A stretch of 8,973 bases of DNA from an uncultured Saprospiraceae bacterium (GCA_937942465.1 CALDEO010000239.1:1-8973); one strand, 5' to 3'. Positions 1 to 8,412 are shown, numbered from the stretch's first letter. Numbers and translations are program-made. Notes: generated from the letters alone by a model not told the origin.

Positions 1-3000
1 GCAACATCAGCAGGATTATCAGCTGATGAAGGTGGAGACATCTCTATGAGAGGGTCTAGACCAGATGCAACCAACTACTTTATTGATGGTATGAGAGTTA
101 TTGGTCTTGTTCCTCAGACAGAGATCGAACAACTACAAGTAATCAATGGTGGTATCGAAGCTAAGTATGGTGACGTTACAGGTGGTATTATATCACTTAC
201 AACTAAGGGGCCATCTCAGCAATACTCAGCAGCACTTGAGGTTGAGACTTCAGAATACCTAGATGCAGCAGGTTATAACCTAGTTGCGGGTAGTTTGAGT
301 GGACCAATATTAAAAAACAAAGAAGGAAAATCAGTTCTTGGTTTTAGAGTCTCAGGTCAGTATAGAAATATCGAAGATGATGCACCTGCAGCATTTGGGG
401 TATACAGAGCAAGTGAGGAAGTAATCGACAGATTGGAAGAAAATCCTACTACTTTTTTAAGTGGTGTTGAACTACCAGGTGGTGAGGCTTTAAACTCAGG
501 AGATATTCCTAGTGCTATAGATACAAGACCTAATCAATCATTGACAGATCTTAACCTTACGGGAAAGATAGATGCTAGATTGGCTAAAAACTTGGATGTA
601 TCGTTATCAGGAAGTTACTTTGATAGTAAAGATCAAGTAATACCATCTGGAGCATGGGCTTTATTAAACTGGAGAAATAATCCATTTAACTACAATACCG
701 GTTATAGAGTAAATCTTAAACTAAAGCATAGAATAGGCACTCAAGGAGCGGGAGCTGCATCTAAAGATGGAGAGGCACAAAAGCTGTCTACAGTTAGAAA
801 CTTCTACTACATCCTACAAGGAGGATATGAAAGAGATAGAAATAGAACTGAAGATCTAAGACATCAGGATCGTCTGTTTGACTACGGATATTATGGTAAC
901 CAGGCTAGACAGTGGGATGCAGATGCCCAAATTCTTACAGATCCGGCTAACTGGGGTGGAGATGCTGTAGAGGTATTTCCTGGATCAGGACTTTTTGCTG
1001 ATCATCAAGGTTATGCACAAGTAGATGGAGAATTTGCAGGAGATCAATCCATAAATCCAGTATTAGCAAAGTACAACAATATCAATGGGTTTTTAGATCC
1101 TAACTTGTCATCTTCTTGGGGTTTATACTCAAGTCCAGGTCAAGTATACAATAGATTTTCTAAGGATGAAGAAGATAGATACAGTGCTAATGTATCTGCA
1201 GGATTTGATTTCTTACCAGGAGGATCAGAAAAATCTAAGCATAGTATTCAGATAGGATTTGTATATGAGCAAAGAACCACAAGAAATTATGTGGTAGCAC
1301 CGAGAGACTTATGGACGCTAGCAAGACAATTAGGAAATAGTCATATCATCGGAGTAGATACCAATACAATTATTGGTCAATTTGATGATGTAGTTTTAGG
1401 TCAAACTTTAACTTTCAACCAGTATCAAACATTATTAGATCCTAATAACGTTGGGCAATTTGTAGAAGAAGTAAGAAAAGTATCTAATCAAAGCTTGAAT
1501 GAATATGTTAATGTTGATGGATTAAATCCAGGTGACTTATCATTAGATATGTTCTCAGCAGGTGAGCTTAATGATCAAGAGTTGATCTCATATAGAGGTT
1601 ATGATTATTTAGGTAATAAAACACCAGGTACAGTAACGTTTGACGATTTCTTTACTAAAAGAGATGAAAACGGTAGAAGAACATTTGAGGTAGCACCATT
1701 TTCACCAATATACGGTGGAGCTTATATTCAAGACAAGTTTCAATACAAAGACGTAATCTTTAGATTGGGTGTGAGATTGGATTATTACGATGCCAATACT
1801 AAAGTCTTAAAAGATAACTATTCTCTATATGAGATAGAAAACGCAAAAGATTTCTTTGGTAGAGTAGGCGGCGAGCAGCCAGGTGGAGTAGGTGATGATT
1901 TCGCAGTTTATGTAGGTGGCGAAGAATCTAATAGTGTAGTTGGATACAGAAAAGGTGATGAGTGGTTTTTACCTAACGGTACAGCTGTGAGTAATGGTAA
2001 TGTATTGTTTAATGGAGGTATTGTATATCCTTCATATAAAGGAAGAGACTCAGGAAGAGTATTGAATATTAAAGCTGACGATTTTGATCCGGATTCATCA
2101 TTTGATGATTATGATCCACAGATCAATATTATGCCAAGATTAGCATTCTCATTCCCTATATCAGAAGATGCTAACTTTTTTGCTCACTATGATATCTTAG
2201 TTCAAAGACCACCATCAGGTGCAATTGCAACAGCATTAGATTATTATTATTTCGAAAATCCAGACAGGACTCCTTTGAATAATCCTAATCTAAAGCCAGA
2301 GAAGACGATTGATTATGAAGTTGGGTTCCAACAAAAAATAACTCAAAATTCAGCATTAAAGGTTTCTGCATATTACAAGGAATTACGTGATATGATCCAG
2401 AGAAGGTACTATACATTCGTGCCATCACCAGTTAACCAATATGAATCTACAGGTAATATTGATTTCGGTACAGTTAAAGGTTTCTCATTCACTTACGATA
2501 GACGTAGAATGAATAACCTAGAGCTAAGTGCTAACTATACCTTGAGTTTTGCAAATGGTACAGGATCAGATCTGAATGCATCAGGTGGTGTAAGTACGAG
2601 AGGAAGTATTAGAAATTTACTACCGTTCTCATATGATGAGAGACACAGAATCGCCGCGACAATAGATTACAGATACTCTAATGGTAAGAGATATACAGGA
2701 CCGAAAATAGCAGGTAAAGATATTTTTGCTAATACTGGTGTTAACTTTATTGTTACTTCAGTATCTGGAAGACCTTACACTAGATTAAGTACTCCAGCAT
2801 CGGTTGCATCTAACCCACAAGCAAATGGATATTTAGGATCTATTAATGGAGCTAGATTGCCTTGGCAGTTTGATGTAGATATGAGAATTGATAAAGACTT
2901 CAGTATCAAGTTTACAGAAGATGCTAAGAGAAGTTTGAACTGTAATGTATACTTAAGAGTAGAAAATTTATTAGATATCAGAAATGTTGTTGGTGTATAT

Positions 3001-3189
3001 GCTGTAACAGGCGATGCAGATAGTGATGGATACTTGGTATCTACTTTTGGACAAGATAGATTATCACAGATTGAGCAGATTGGTAAAGACGTAGATGCTT
3101 TCTTAGCATCATATCAGTGGAGAGTACTTGCTCCTGGTAACTACACTAGACCAAGAAGAATTTATATCGGTGCAATTTTCGGATTTTAA
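1..3189 (+). CDS. TonB-dependent outer-membrane receptor, SusC/RagA-like, 5'-truncated by the window edge
   Basis: This is an outer-membrane active transporter that imports a ligand using TonB/ExbBD energy; the ligand is unknown. The frame is open from base 1, so the ATG at 46 is internal and the true start lies upstream. Numbering residues from the first codon in the window, residues 14-69 are the second half of the plug: an ISMRGSRPDATNYFIDG segment, then EIEQLQVINGG, then AKYGDVTGGIISLTTKG, the classic plug end. The remaining ~990 residues form the beta-barrel, with alternating aromatic strands, long Gly/Asp-rich loops and a NPNLKPEK motif near 761-768 that is typical of TonB-receptor barrels. 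The protein ends in IYIGAIFGF, with the terminal Phe expected for BAM-dependent barrels. The signal peptide, any carboxypeptidase-like domain and the TonB box are not in view. The next gene starts 27 bases downstream, which suggests co-transcription. An acidic loop (693-705) may bind calcium. Family assignment is firm; substrate is unknown. Confidence 0.95.
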   Translation, partial: ATSAGLSADEGGDISMRGSRPDATNYFIDGMRVIGLVPQTEIEQLQVINGGIEAKYGDVTGGIISLTTKGPSQQYSAALEVETSEYLDAAGYNLVAGSLSGPILKNKEGKSVLGFRVSGQYRNIEDDAPAAFGVYRASEEVIDRLEENPTTFLSGVELPGGEALNSGDIPSAIDTRPNQSLTDLNLTGKIDARLAKNLDVSLSGSYFDSKDQVIPSGAWALLNWRNNPFNYNTGYRVNLKLKHRIGTQGAGAASKDGEAQKLSTVRNFYYILQGGYERDRNRTEDLRHQDRLFDYGYYGNQARQWDADAQILTDPANWGGDAVEVFPGSGLFADHQGYAQVDGEFAGDQSINPVLAKYNNINGFLDPNLSSSWGLYSSPGQVYNRFSKDEEDRYSANVSAGFDFLPGGSEKSKHSIQIGFVYEQRTTRNYVVAPRDLWTLARQLGNSHIIGVDTNTIIGQFDDVVLGQTLTFNQYQTLLDPNNVGQFVEEVRKVSNQSLNEYVNVDGLNPGDLSLDMFSAGELNDQELISYRGYDYLGNKTPGTVTFDDFFTKRDENGRRTFEVAPFSPIYGGAYIQDKFQYKDVIFRLGVRLDYYDANTKVLKDNYSLYEIENAKDFFGRVGGEQPGGVGDDFAVYVGGEESNSVVGYRKGDEWFLPNGTAVSNGNVLFNGGIVYPSYKGRDSGRVLNIKADDFDPDSSFDDYDPQINIMPRLAFSFPISEDANFFAHYDILVQRPPSGAIATALDYYYFENPDRTPLNNPNLKPEKTIDYEVGFQQKITQNSALKVSAYYKELRDMIQRRYYTFVPSPVNQYESTGNIDFGTVKGFSFTYDRRRMNNLELSANYTLSFANGTGSDLNASGGVSTRGSIRNLLPFSYDERHRIAATIDYRYSNGKRYTGPKIAGKDIFANTGVNFIVTSVSGRPYTRLSTPASVASNPQANGYLGSINGARLPWQFDVDMRIDKDFSIKFTEDAKRSLNCNVYLRVENLLDIRNVVGVYAVTGDADSDGYLVSTFGQDRLSQIEQIGKDVDAFLASYQWRVLAPGNYTRPRRIYIGAIFGF

Positions 3190-3216
3190 AAACAATCAAA
3201 AAAAAAATTTATAACT
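3190..3216 (+). promoter_or_regulatory. A-rich translation-initiation region with an A10 run before the giant gene
   Basis: The 27-base gap between the receptor stop and the next ATG holds a run of ten A's (3198-3207) followed by TTT, and no Shine-Dalgarno sequence. Bacteroidota usually initiate at A-rich leaders without strong Shine-Dalgarno pairing, so this is the probable ribosome entry region. The gap has no hairpin and is too short for a complete promoter plus leader, which supports co-transcription with the receptor gene. Confidence 0.5.
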
Positions 3217-6200
3217 ATGTATAAATTGAAAGTTTTAATTCCAATGATCATACTGTGCTTCGTAGCAGAATTTGCTTACGGTCACATTGATCCGAATAGA
3301 AAAAACAATATGCCTACCCAGGATACTCAAGTATCATTAAGGGAGGACTGTCAGCCAGGTACAAGGCAGATAGATCAACAGATTAATAATGTACGTGCCA
3401 GACTGAATACAGGTGGTGATGTATGGTGGGATTTATCTGATGGAAAATATATCGTACCAAAGCCAGCTCCTGGTGATCTAGAGATATCCTCTATATTTGC
3501 TGGTGGTGTATGGATAGGTGGTACCGATCCTTCTGGTAACTTAAAGTTGGCTGGTATTACTTATAGAAATAGTACCTCAAATGACTTTTATACTGGACCA
3601 CTAGATCCAGAGACAGGTGGTACTGATAAGCCAATCTGTGAAGATTGGGATCGTTTCTTTACTGTATTAGGTGAAGATGTAAACCTTGCAATTGATGCAT
3701 TTGATGCAGGTACTTTCACTTGCGACTCTGTAGGTCTAGATATGAGATATTGGCCAGGTAAGGGTAATCCATACTTTTTAGAGAAGTATGAGTTTGAATT
3801 ACCTAATACAGGACAAGGTCTAGGTGCATTCTGGGATGAAGATCAAGATGGTATATATGATCCATGTGTTGGAGATTTTCCGATCATTGATATCAGAGGT
3901 TGTGAGCCAGAAACAAGAGAAGCTGCTACTGAGTTAGTTCCAGATGAAATGATTTTCTGGATTTATAATGATGCGGGTGGTGTTCACTCTGAGACGCAAG
4001 GACAGCCTATCAAAATGGAAGTTCAAGTTCAAGCATTTTCATATGCGACGAATGATGAAATTAATGATATGACCTTTCAGAGGTACAAATTGATCAACAG
4101 AGCAACTACAGATATCCAAGATTGTTACTTTGCGATGTGGGTTGATCCAGATTTAGGATGTTATTCTGATGATTATATCGGTTGTGATGTTGAGAGATCA
4201 ATGGCAATTGTATATAATGAAGATGCTTTAGATGGTGATGTAGGTATTACTTGTCCAGGTGGTGTCAATACATACCAGGATGAAGTACCGATGTTAGGTG
4301 TTGATTACTTTAGAGGGCCATTGAGTCCTAAGTTGATCAATGAATTTGGTGAGTTTGTTACTCCTCCAGCAGGATTTGTAGGTGAGATTGATACATTCTT
4401 AGAAGAAGGTATGACATCATTCATTTATATGAATAATGGTGGTGTTGGTGATCCTCCAGAAGCAACTACTGATGCAGCTATTGCACAGCAGTATTATAAC
4501 TACTTGTTGGGTACTTGGAGAGATGGTACAGCATTGACTTTTGGTGGTAATGGTTATAATATTGGATCTACGGATACAGTAAAATATGTATTCCCAGATG
4601 TACCTAATAATGATGCAGGATGGTCTATGTGTACTGCGGATCTACCATTCGGTGATAGAAGAACATTACAAGCAACTGGTCCTTTATTACTACAACCACA
4701 AGCTGTTAATGAATTGATCGTAGGAGTAGTCTGGGTACCTAATGTAGATTATCCATGTCCAGATTTTTCTAAGTTACAAAATGCAGATGATTTAGCTCAA
4801 GCATTATTTGATAATTGTTTTGACATTACAGATGGTCCTGATGCACCAGATATGTGTTTAGTAGAGCTGGATAAGGAAATAATCTTAATACTTACAAATG
4901 ATTCTAATAGATCAAACAACAAGTTTGAGGAATATGAAGAGGCTGATTTACTAGCTCCTCCTGGTACAGAAGATAGTACGTATGTATTTGAAGGTTACCA
5001 AATATTACAATTAATATCAGCTAGCGTTACAGCACAAGAGTATGATGATGTTGAGAAAGCACGTATTGTTGGTCAAGTAGATATCAAGAATGATGTTTCT
5101 ACACTATACAACTGGTCTGCAGATATTGATCCATTAAGTGGTAATCAGTTATGGTCTGCTGACTTAGTAGTAGAAGGCGCTAATACTGGTATAAAGAATA
5201 CTTTTCAAATTACTAAAGATGCCTTTAATGATACTAAATTAGTCAATCATACGCCATATTACTTTACGGTACTTGCTTATGCTTATAATGAGTACGAGGA
5301 GTTTTCATCAGCAACAGGATTAGGTCAAAGAAAGCCTTATTTACAAGGAAGAGGAAACATCTCAACTTATACGGCAATACCAAGACCGATTGTATATGAA
5401 AATCTAAATTCTGAATATGGACAAGGCCCTGTAGTCACTAGATTAAGTGGTCAAGGTGTAGGTTCTACGTTTTTGGATGTAGCTGATCGTATGTATGATG
5501 CTATATTAGATGGTACTACGAATGGTGAGATTGAATATAAAGAAGGTGCTGGACCGGTTAAAGTATCTATCTACAATCCGCTTGAGGCAGTAGATGGTGA
5601 GTTTATCTTAGAGATAGACGGAGTCTATGAAAATGCTGAATGTGGTCTTGCTGAAGGTGCCACTTGGAAAATGACGAATGTTGCTACTCAAGAGGAGGTA
5701 TTTTCGGATGCAACGATAGAAGCTGCTAATGAGCAATTAATTTCTAAATATGGATTCTCTATAACAGTATCTCAGGATGATGTGGTAGGTGAGAAAGCAG
5801 ATGACACTAATGGTGCTATTGGAGGTACTATTACATATTCAGATGTTTCTGGTACTCCATGGTTAAGTGGTATTGAAGAAGGTCTAAACGTAACACTCGG
5901 GCCGCAACTTAGAAACTTATATAATTATAATAAGACTAATGATGGTGAGATTGATGTTGATGAAGATCCAACGCAGGCGTTGAATAATATCGGAGGCACT
6001 TTCTTTAATCCTTTCTACTTATCGGATTTCCGTCCGGGTACAAATGGATTCATAGATTATATTACTCCAGGTTGGGTAACTGATGGTGGTCAAGGATTTT
6101 TAAGATCAGATCCTGATTATAGTATGAGATTCTTGAATAACGTTGATATCGTTATGACTTCTGATAAGTCTAAATGGAGTAGATGTGTTGTTGTAGAGAT

Positions 6201-7251
6201 GGCAACTGAGCAAAATATAACCGAAGGTTTTGAAAGTGTAGGTAATGCTAGACAATTTGACCTAAGACAGTCACCTTCTGTTGATAAAGATGGTAACGAT
6301 GATGGTGATGATGTCGGTATGGGTTGGTTCCCAGGTTATGCTGTAGATGTAGAAACTGGTAAGAGGTTGAATATTTTCTTCGGAGAAAACTCAATTTACA
6401 ATCAAGGTATGATTGATATTGGTGTGGAGTTAGAAGGAGGACCTAACGGAGCAGATATGTTATTTAACCCTTCTTCAGAGATTGCAAATGATCAAATATC
6501 TAATGCAGGTGGAGGTTTATCAGTTCTTGTATCAGGTGGTCAACACATGATGTATGTCACTGGTCAGGAATATGACGAGTGTGCATCAATAAGAGAAGAG
6601 TTGAGTAAGTCTTTATTCATACTTAAGATCAAAGCATTCGAATTGATAACATGGACAGGTATTCCATTATTAGCTCAGGATACAGAATTGTTAACTGTCG
6701 GAGAAGGTTTAATCCCTAATGACGTAACTGTTAAATTAAGAGTATCAAGTCCTTACAATGTTGAGGAGGTGATCGATATCGACAAGGCTTTAGACTGTAA
6801 TGTATTAGATGAGTTACCTAAGTATAGAATTAACTTTAGTAATGTTGCGACAACAGAGATAAGTGATGAACAAGGATCTACTGTATTATCAAATGTAAGA
6901 GCAGTACCTAATCCTTATTTTGCATATTCTGCATACGAAACTTCGCAATTTAACAATACTGTGAAAATAACGAACCTACCAGATAGAGCAGATGTAACAA
7001 TTTACTCAATGGACGGTAAATTTATACAACAGTTTAGAAGAGATGTTCAATATGCTAATAAACCTGGAAGTAATCCTGGTATTACACAAGGTCAAGTAAA
7101 CCCTGACCTAGAGTGGAATATGAAGAATTACGCAGGTATTCCGATTGCAAGTGGAGTATATATTATCCATGTTTCTGCTCCAGATATTGGTGAGGAAAGA
7201 ACGATCAAATGGTTTGGTGTTAATCGTAAGTTTGACCCAACAGGATTATAA
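3217..7251 (+). CDS. Giant secreted surface protein with T9SS-type C-terminal sorting-like domain
   Basis: The product is an exported 1344-residue protein of unknown function. Residues 1-22 are a signal peptide (Lys-containing n-region, hydrophobic core, probable cut after AYG). The N-terminal half has the pattern of a large uncharacterised Bacteroidota surface-protein family as I remember it: NNVRARLNTGGDVWWDL (57-73), IFAGGVWIGGTDPSGNLKLA (93-112), a DxDxDGxxD candidate calcium loop (207-215) and WVDPDLGCYSDDYIGCD (308-324). The mature chain has 17 cysteines, 13 of them in its first half, suggesting disulfides. A fibronectin-III-like strand, YYFTVLAYAYN, lies at 681-691. Residues from about 1225 resemble a type A sorting domain: AVPNPY (1229-1234), VTIYSMDGK, then ASGVYIIHV (1311-1319). 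They are followed by an atypical tail ending KWFGVNRKFDPTGL rather than a short basic end. The start at 3217 is chosen because it supplies the signal peptide. No catalytic motif is recognised, so the role could be adhesive, structural or ligand-capturing. Confidence 0.88.
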   Translation: MYKLKVLIPMIILCFVAEFAYGHIDPNRKNNMPTQDTQVSLREDCQPGTRQIDQQINNVRARLNTGGDVWWDLSDGKYIVPKPAPGDLEISSIFAGGVWIGGTDPSGNLKLAGITYRNSTSNDFYTGPLDPETGGTDKPICEDWDRFFTVLGEDVNLAIDAFDAGTFTCDSVGLDMRYWPGKGNPYFLEKYEFELPNTGQGLGAFWDEDQDGIYDPCVGDFPIIDIRGCEPETREAATELVPDEMIFWIYNDAGGVHSETQGQPIKMEVQVQAFSYATNDEINDMTFQRYKLINRATTDIQDCYFAMWVDPDLGCYSDDYIGCDVERSMAIVYNEDALDGDVGITCPGGVNTYQDEVPMLGVDYFRGPLSPKLINEFGEFVTPPAGFVGEIDTFLEEGMTSFIYMNNGGVGDPPEATTDAAIAQQYYNYLLGTWRDGTALTFGGNGYNIGSTDTVKYVFPDVPNNDAGWSMCTADLPFGDRRTLQATGPLLLQPQAVNELIVGVVWVPNVDYPCPDFSKLQNADDLAQALFDNCFDITDGPDAPDMCLVELDKEIILILTNDSNRSNNKFEEYEEADLLAPPGTEDSTYVFEGYQILQLISASVTAQEYDDVEKARIVGQVDIKNDVSTLYNWSADIDPLSGNQLWSADLVVEGANTGIKNTFQITKDAFNDTKLVNHTPYYFTVLAYAYNEYEEFSSATGLGQRKPYLQGRGNISTYTAIPRPIVYENLNSEYGQGPVVTRLSGQGVGSTFLDVADRMYDAILDGTTNGEIEYKEGAGPVKVSIYNPLEAVDGEFILEIDGVYENAECGLAEGATWKMTNVATQEEVFSDATIEAANEQLISKYGFSITVSQDDVVGEKADDTNGAIGGTITYSDVSGTPWLSGIEEGLNVTLGPQLRNLYNYNKTNDGEIDVDEDPTQALNNIGGTFFNPFYLSDFRPGTNGFIDYITPGWVTDGGQGFLRSDPDYSMRFLNNVDIVMTSDKSKWSRCVVVEMATEQNITEGFESVGNARQFDLRQSPSVDKDGNDDGDDVGMGWFPGYAVDVETGKRLNIFFGENSIYNQGMIDIGVELEGGPNGADMLFNPSSEIANDQISNAGGGLSVLVSGGQHMMYVTGQEYDECASIREELSKSLFILKIKAFELITWTGIPLLAQDTELLTVGEGLIPNDVTVKLRVSSPYNVEEVIDIDKALDCNVLDELPKYRINFSNVATTEISDEQGSTVLSNVRAVPNPYFAYSAYETSQFNNTVKITNLPDRADVTIYSMDGKFIQQFRRDVQYANKPGSNPGITQGQVNPDLEWNMKNYAGIPIASGVYIIHVSAPDIGEERTIKWFGVNRKFDPTGL

Positions 7252-7266
7252 AATTTAATGTAGTGA

Positions 7267-7293
7267 AGTAGCTTGAGCCTAGCTCAAGCTACT
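7267..7293 (+). terminator. Perfect 12-bp hairpin between the giant secreted-protein gene and the PorV-like gene
   Basis: The arms at 7267-7278 and 7282-7293 (AGTAGCTTGAGC / GCTCAAGCTACT) pair perfectly around a three-base CTA loop. It begins 16 bases after the stop codon of the giant gene. No long T-run follows directly; only TTTT at 7300-7303. It could be a weak or partial terminator that lowers expression of the last gene, an mRNA 3'-end stabiliser, or a protein-binding palindrome. The structure is certain from sequence; termination is only one reading. Confidence 0.6.
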
Positions 7294-7304
7294 ATCTGCT
7301 TTTG
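7272..7304 (+). promoter_or_regulatory. Weak candidate Bacteroidota-type promoter before the PorV-like gene
   Basis: Bacteroidota promoters follow TTTG (-33) and TAnnTTTG (-7) with about 19-21 bases between. Here CTTG (7272-7275) and TGCTTTTG (7297-7304) each differ from consensus by one base and are 21 bases apart. Transcription would begin near 7310, leaving a short leader before the ATG at 7330. The -33 box lies inside the hairpin arm, so the palindrome could instead be an operator. The match is weak enough to arise by chance in AT-rich DNA. Confidence 0.22.
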
Positions 7305-7329
7305 AGAAATATATAAGAAATATAGCTTT

Positions 7330-8388
7330 ATGAATAAAAACTTATACACTTCAATATTAGTACTCTGCTTTTTAGTAGTGAGTACAGCGGGCTATGCTGG
7401 TAATCCTGACAGACAAGGAGAGGCAGGTGCAAGTGAATTACTTTTCAACCCTTGGGCAAGATCAGCAGGATTGCATACGCTGAGTACTGCATCTATAACT
7501 GGTGTCGAGTCCATGAGACTTAACGTAGCAGGTCTAGGTAGAATCAAAGATTCTGAATTACTGATCGGTAATACTAGATTATACGAAGGAACAGATATTA
7601 CACTTAACTCTTTGGGCTATGCCAAGAGAGTTGGTTCTAATGGTGCTTTCGGAGTAAGTCTTGTTGCTGTTGATTTTGGTGATATAGAGGTTACAACAGT
7701 AGATCGTCCAGAAGGAACAACTGCAACATATTCTCCAAGTTTCTTTCACATGGGTTTTGGATATGCATATACGTACGATAATAAAATATCTGTAGGGGTA
7801 TTGTTTAGAGGTATATCAGAATCTTTAACTGATGTATCAGCATTTGGATTTGCAATAGATGCAGGAGTTCAATATGTAACTGGAGATAAAGATGAATTTA
7901 AATTAGGTATCTCATTAAGAAACGTTGGTTCGCCAATGAGTTTTAATGGAGAGGGATTATCATTCCAAGGTCCTGCACCGGGAAGAGATAATGTTCAATT
8001 GACATTCAATCAGAGATCTGAGAATTTTGAATTGCCTTCAATATTAAACATTGGTTTATCGTATGATTTCTACTTCGTTGAAGATATCTACTTAAGAGCG
8101 ATGGGTAACTTTACATCTAACGCATTCTCACTAGACCAAGTTGGTGTAGGTGCAGAGTTATATTTCTTAAAGAACTTTGTTCTGAGAGGTGGATATAGAG
8201 CAGATGTTGGATCATTGACAGTTGAGTCTACTGGTAGTCAAAGTATTTACTCTGGTTTAGCTTTAGGAGCTTCTGTAGAGGTACCATTTAAGAGAGGTAG
8301 TGAGCAGATGTTGGGTATTGACTATGGGTACAGAGCAACAGATCCATATGATGGAACACATAACGTAAGTTTAAGACTTGCCTTTTAG
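7330..8388 (+). CDS. PorV/PorQ-family outer-membrane beta-barrel protein
   Basis: This 352-residue protein probably forms an outer-membrane barrel of the FadL-like PorV/PorQ type associated with type IX secretion. Residues 1 to about 24 are a signal peptide ending in TAGYAG. The mature start is followed by GASELLFNPWARSAG (33-47) and an ESMRLNVAGLG segment (60-70), which match the family's N-terminal signature, in which the mature chain opens with 'A..LL..P.AR..g' and then 'N.AGL'. The rest alternates Gly/aromatic amphipathic strands, including repeated GVGAELYF/LGASVEV-type segments, and ends VSLRLAF with the C-terminal Phe of barrel proteins. Length fits PorV/PorQ (roughly 340-390 residues). 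In characterised systems PorV carries cargo C-terminal domains from the SprA/Sov translocon to the attachment complex, and PorQ pairs with PorZ. Its position 78 bases after a T9SS-type cargo-like gene suggests a cargo-dedicated paralogue rather than the core porV, but this is inference, so no symbol is given. Confidence 0.9.
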   Translation: MNKNLYTSILVLCFLVVSTAGYAGNPDRQGEAGASELLFNPWARSAGLHTLSTASITGVESMRLNVAGLGRIKDSELLIGNTRLYEGTDITLNSLGYAKRVGSNGAFGVSLVAVDFGDIEVTTVDRPEGTTATYSPSFFHMGFGYAYTYDNKISVGVLFRGISESLTDVSAFGFAIDAGVQYVTGDKDEFKLGISLRNVGSPMSFNGEGLSFQGPAPGRDNVQLTFNQRSENFELPSILNIGLSYDFYFVEDIYLRAMGNFTSNAFSLDQVGVGAELYFLKNFVLRGGYRADVGSLTVESTGSQSIYSGLALGASVEVPFKRGSEQMLGIDYGYRATDPYDGTHNVSLRLAF

Positions 8389-8412
8389 TAAGGTCAAGTA
8401 TATATAATAAAT

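Noticed and set aside
46..48. ATG at 46 as the start of the receptor gene
   Set aside because: The frame is open to base 1 and the codons before it (AGLSADEGGDIS) continue a typical plug domain, so this Met is internal.
3217..3282. Lipoprotein signal in the giant protein (Cys14)
   Set aside because: The residue before Cys14 is Leu and the Cys sits within the hydrophobic core; a lipobox needs Gly/Ala/Ser at that place. A standard signal-peptidase I cut after AYG fits better.
6283..6318. GAT/GGT-rich stretch as a DNA tandem repeat
   Set aside because: The repeats are irregular and simply encode an Asp/Gly-rich loop (DKDGNDDGDDVG); there is no fixed repeat unit.
7301..7330. TTTG (7301-7304) paired with TAGCTTTA (7323-7330) as promoter of the PorV-like gene
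   Set aside because: The -7 box would overlap the start codon and place transcription initiation inside the gene.
7330..7401. Lipoprotein signal in the PorV-like protein (VLC in the leader)
   Set aside because: Leu precedes the Cys and a good AGYAG cleavage site follows, so an ordinary signal peptide is more likely.
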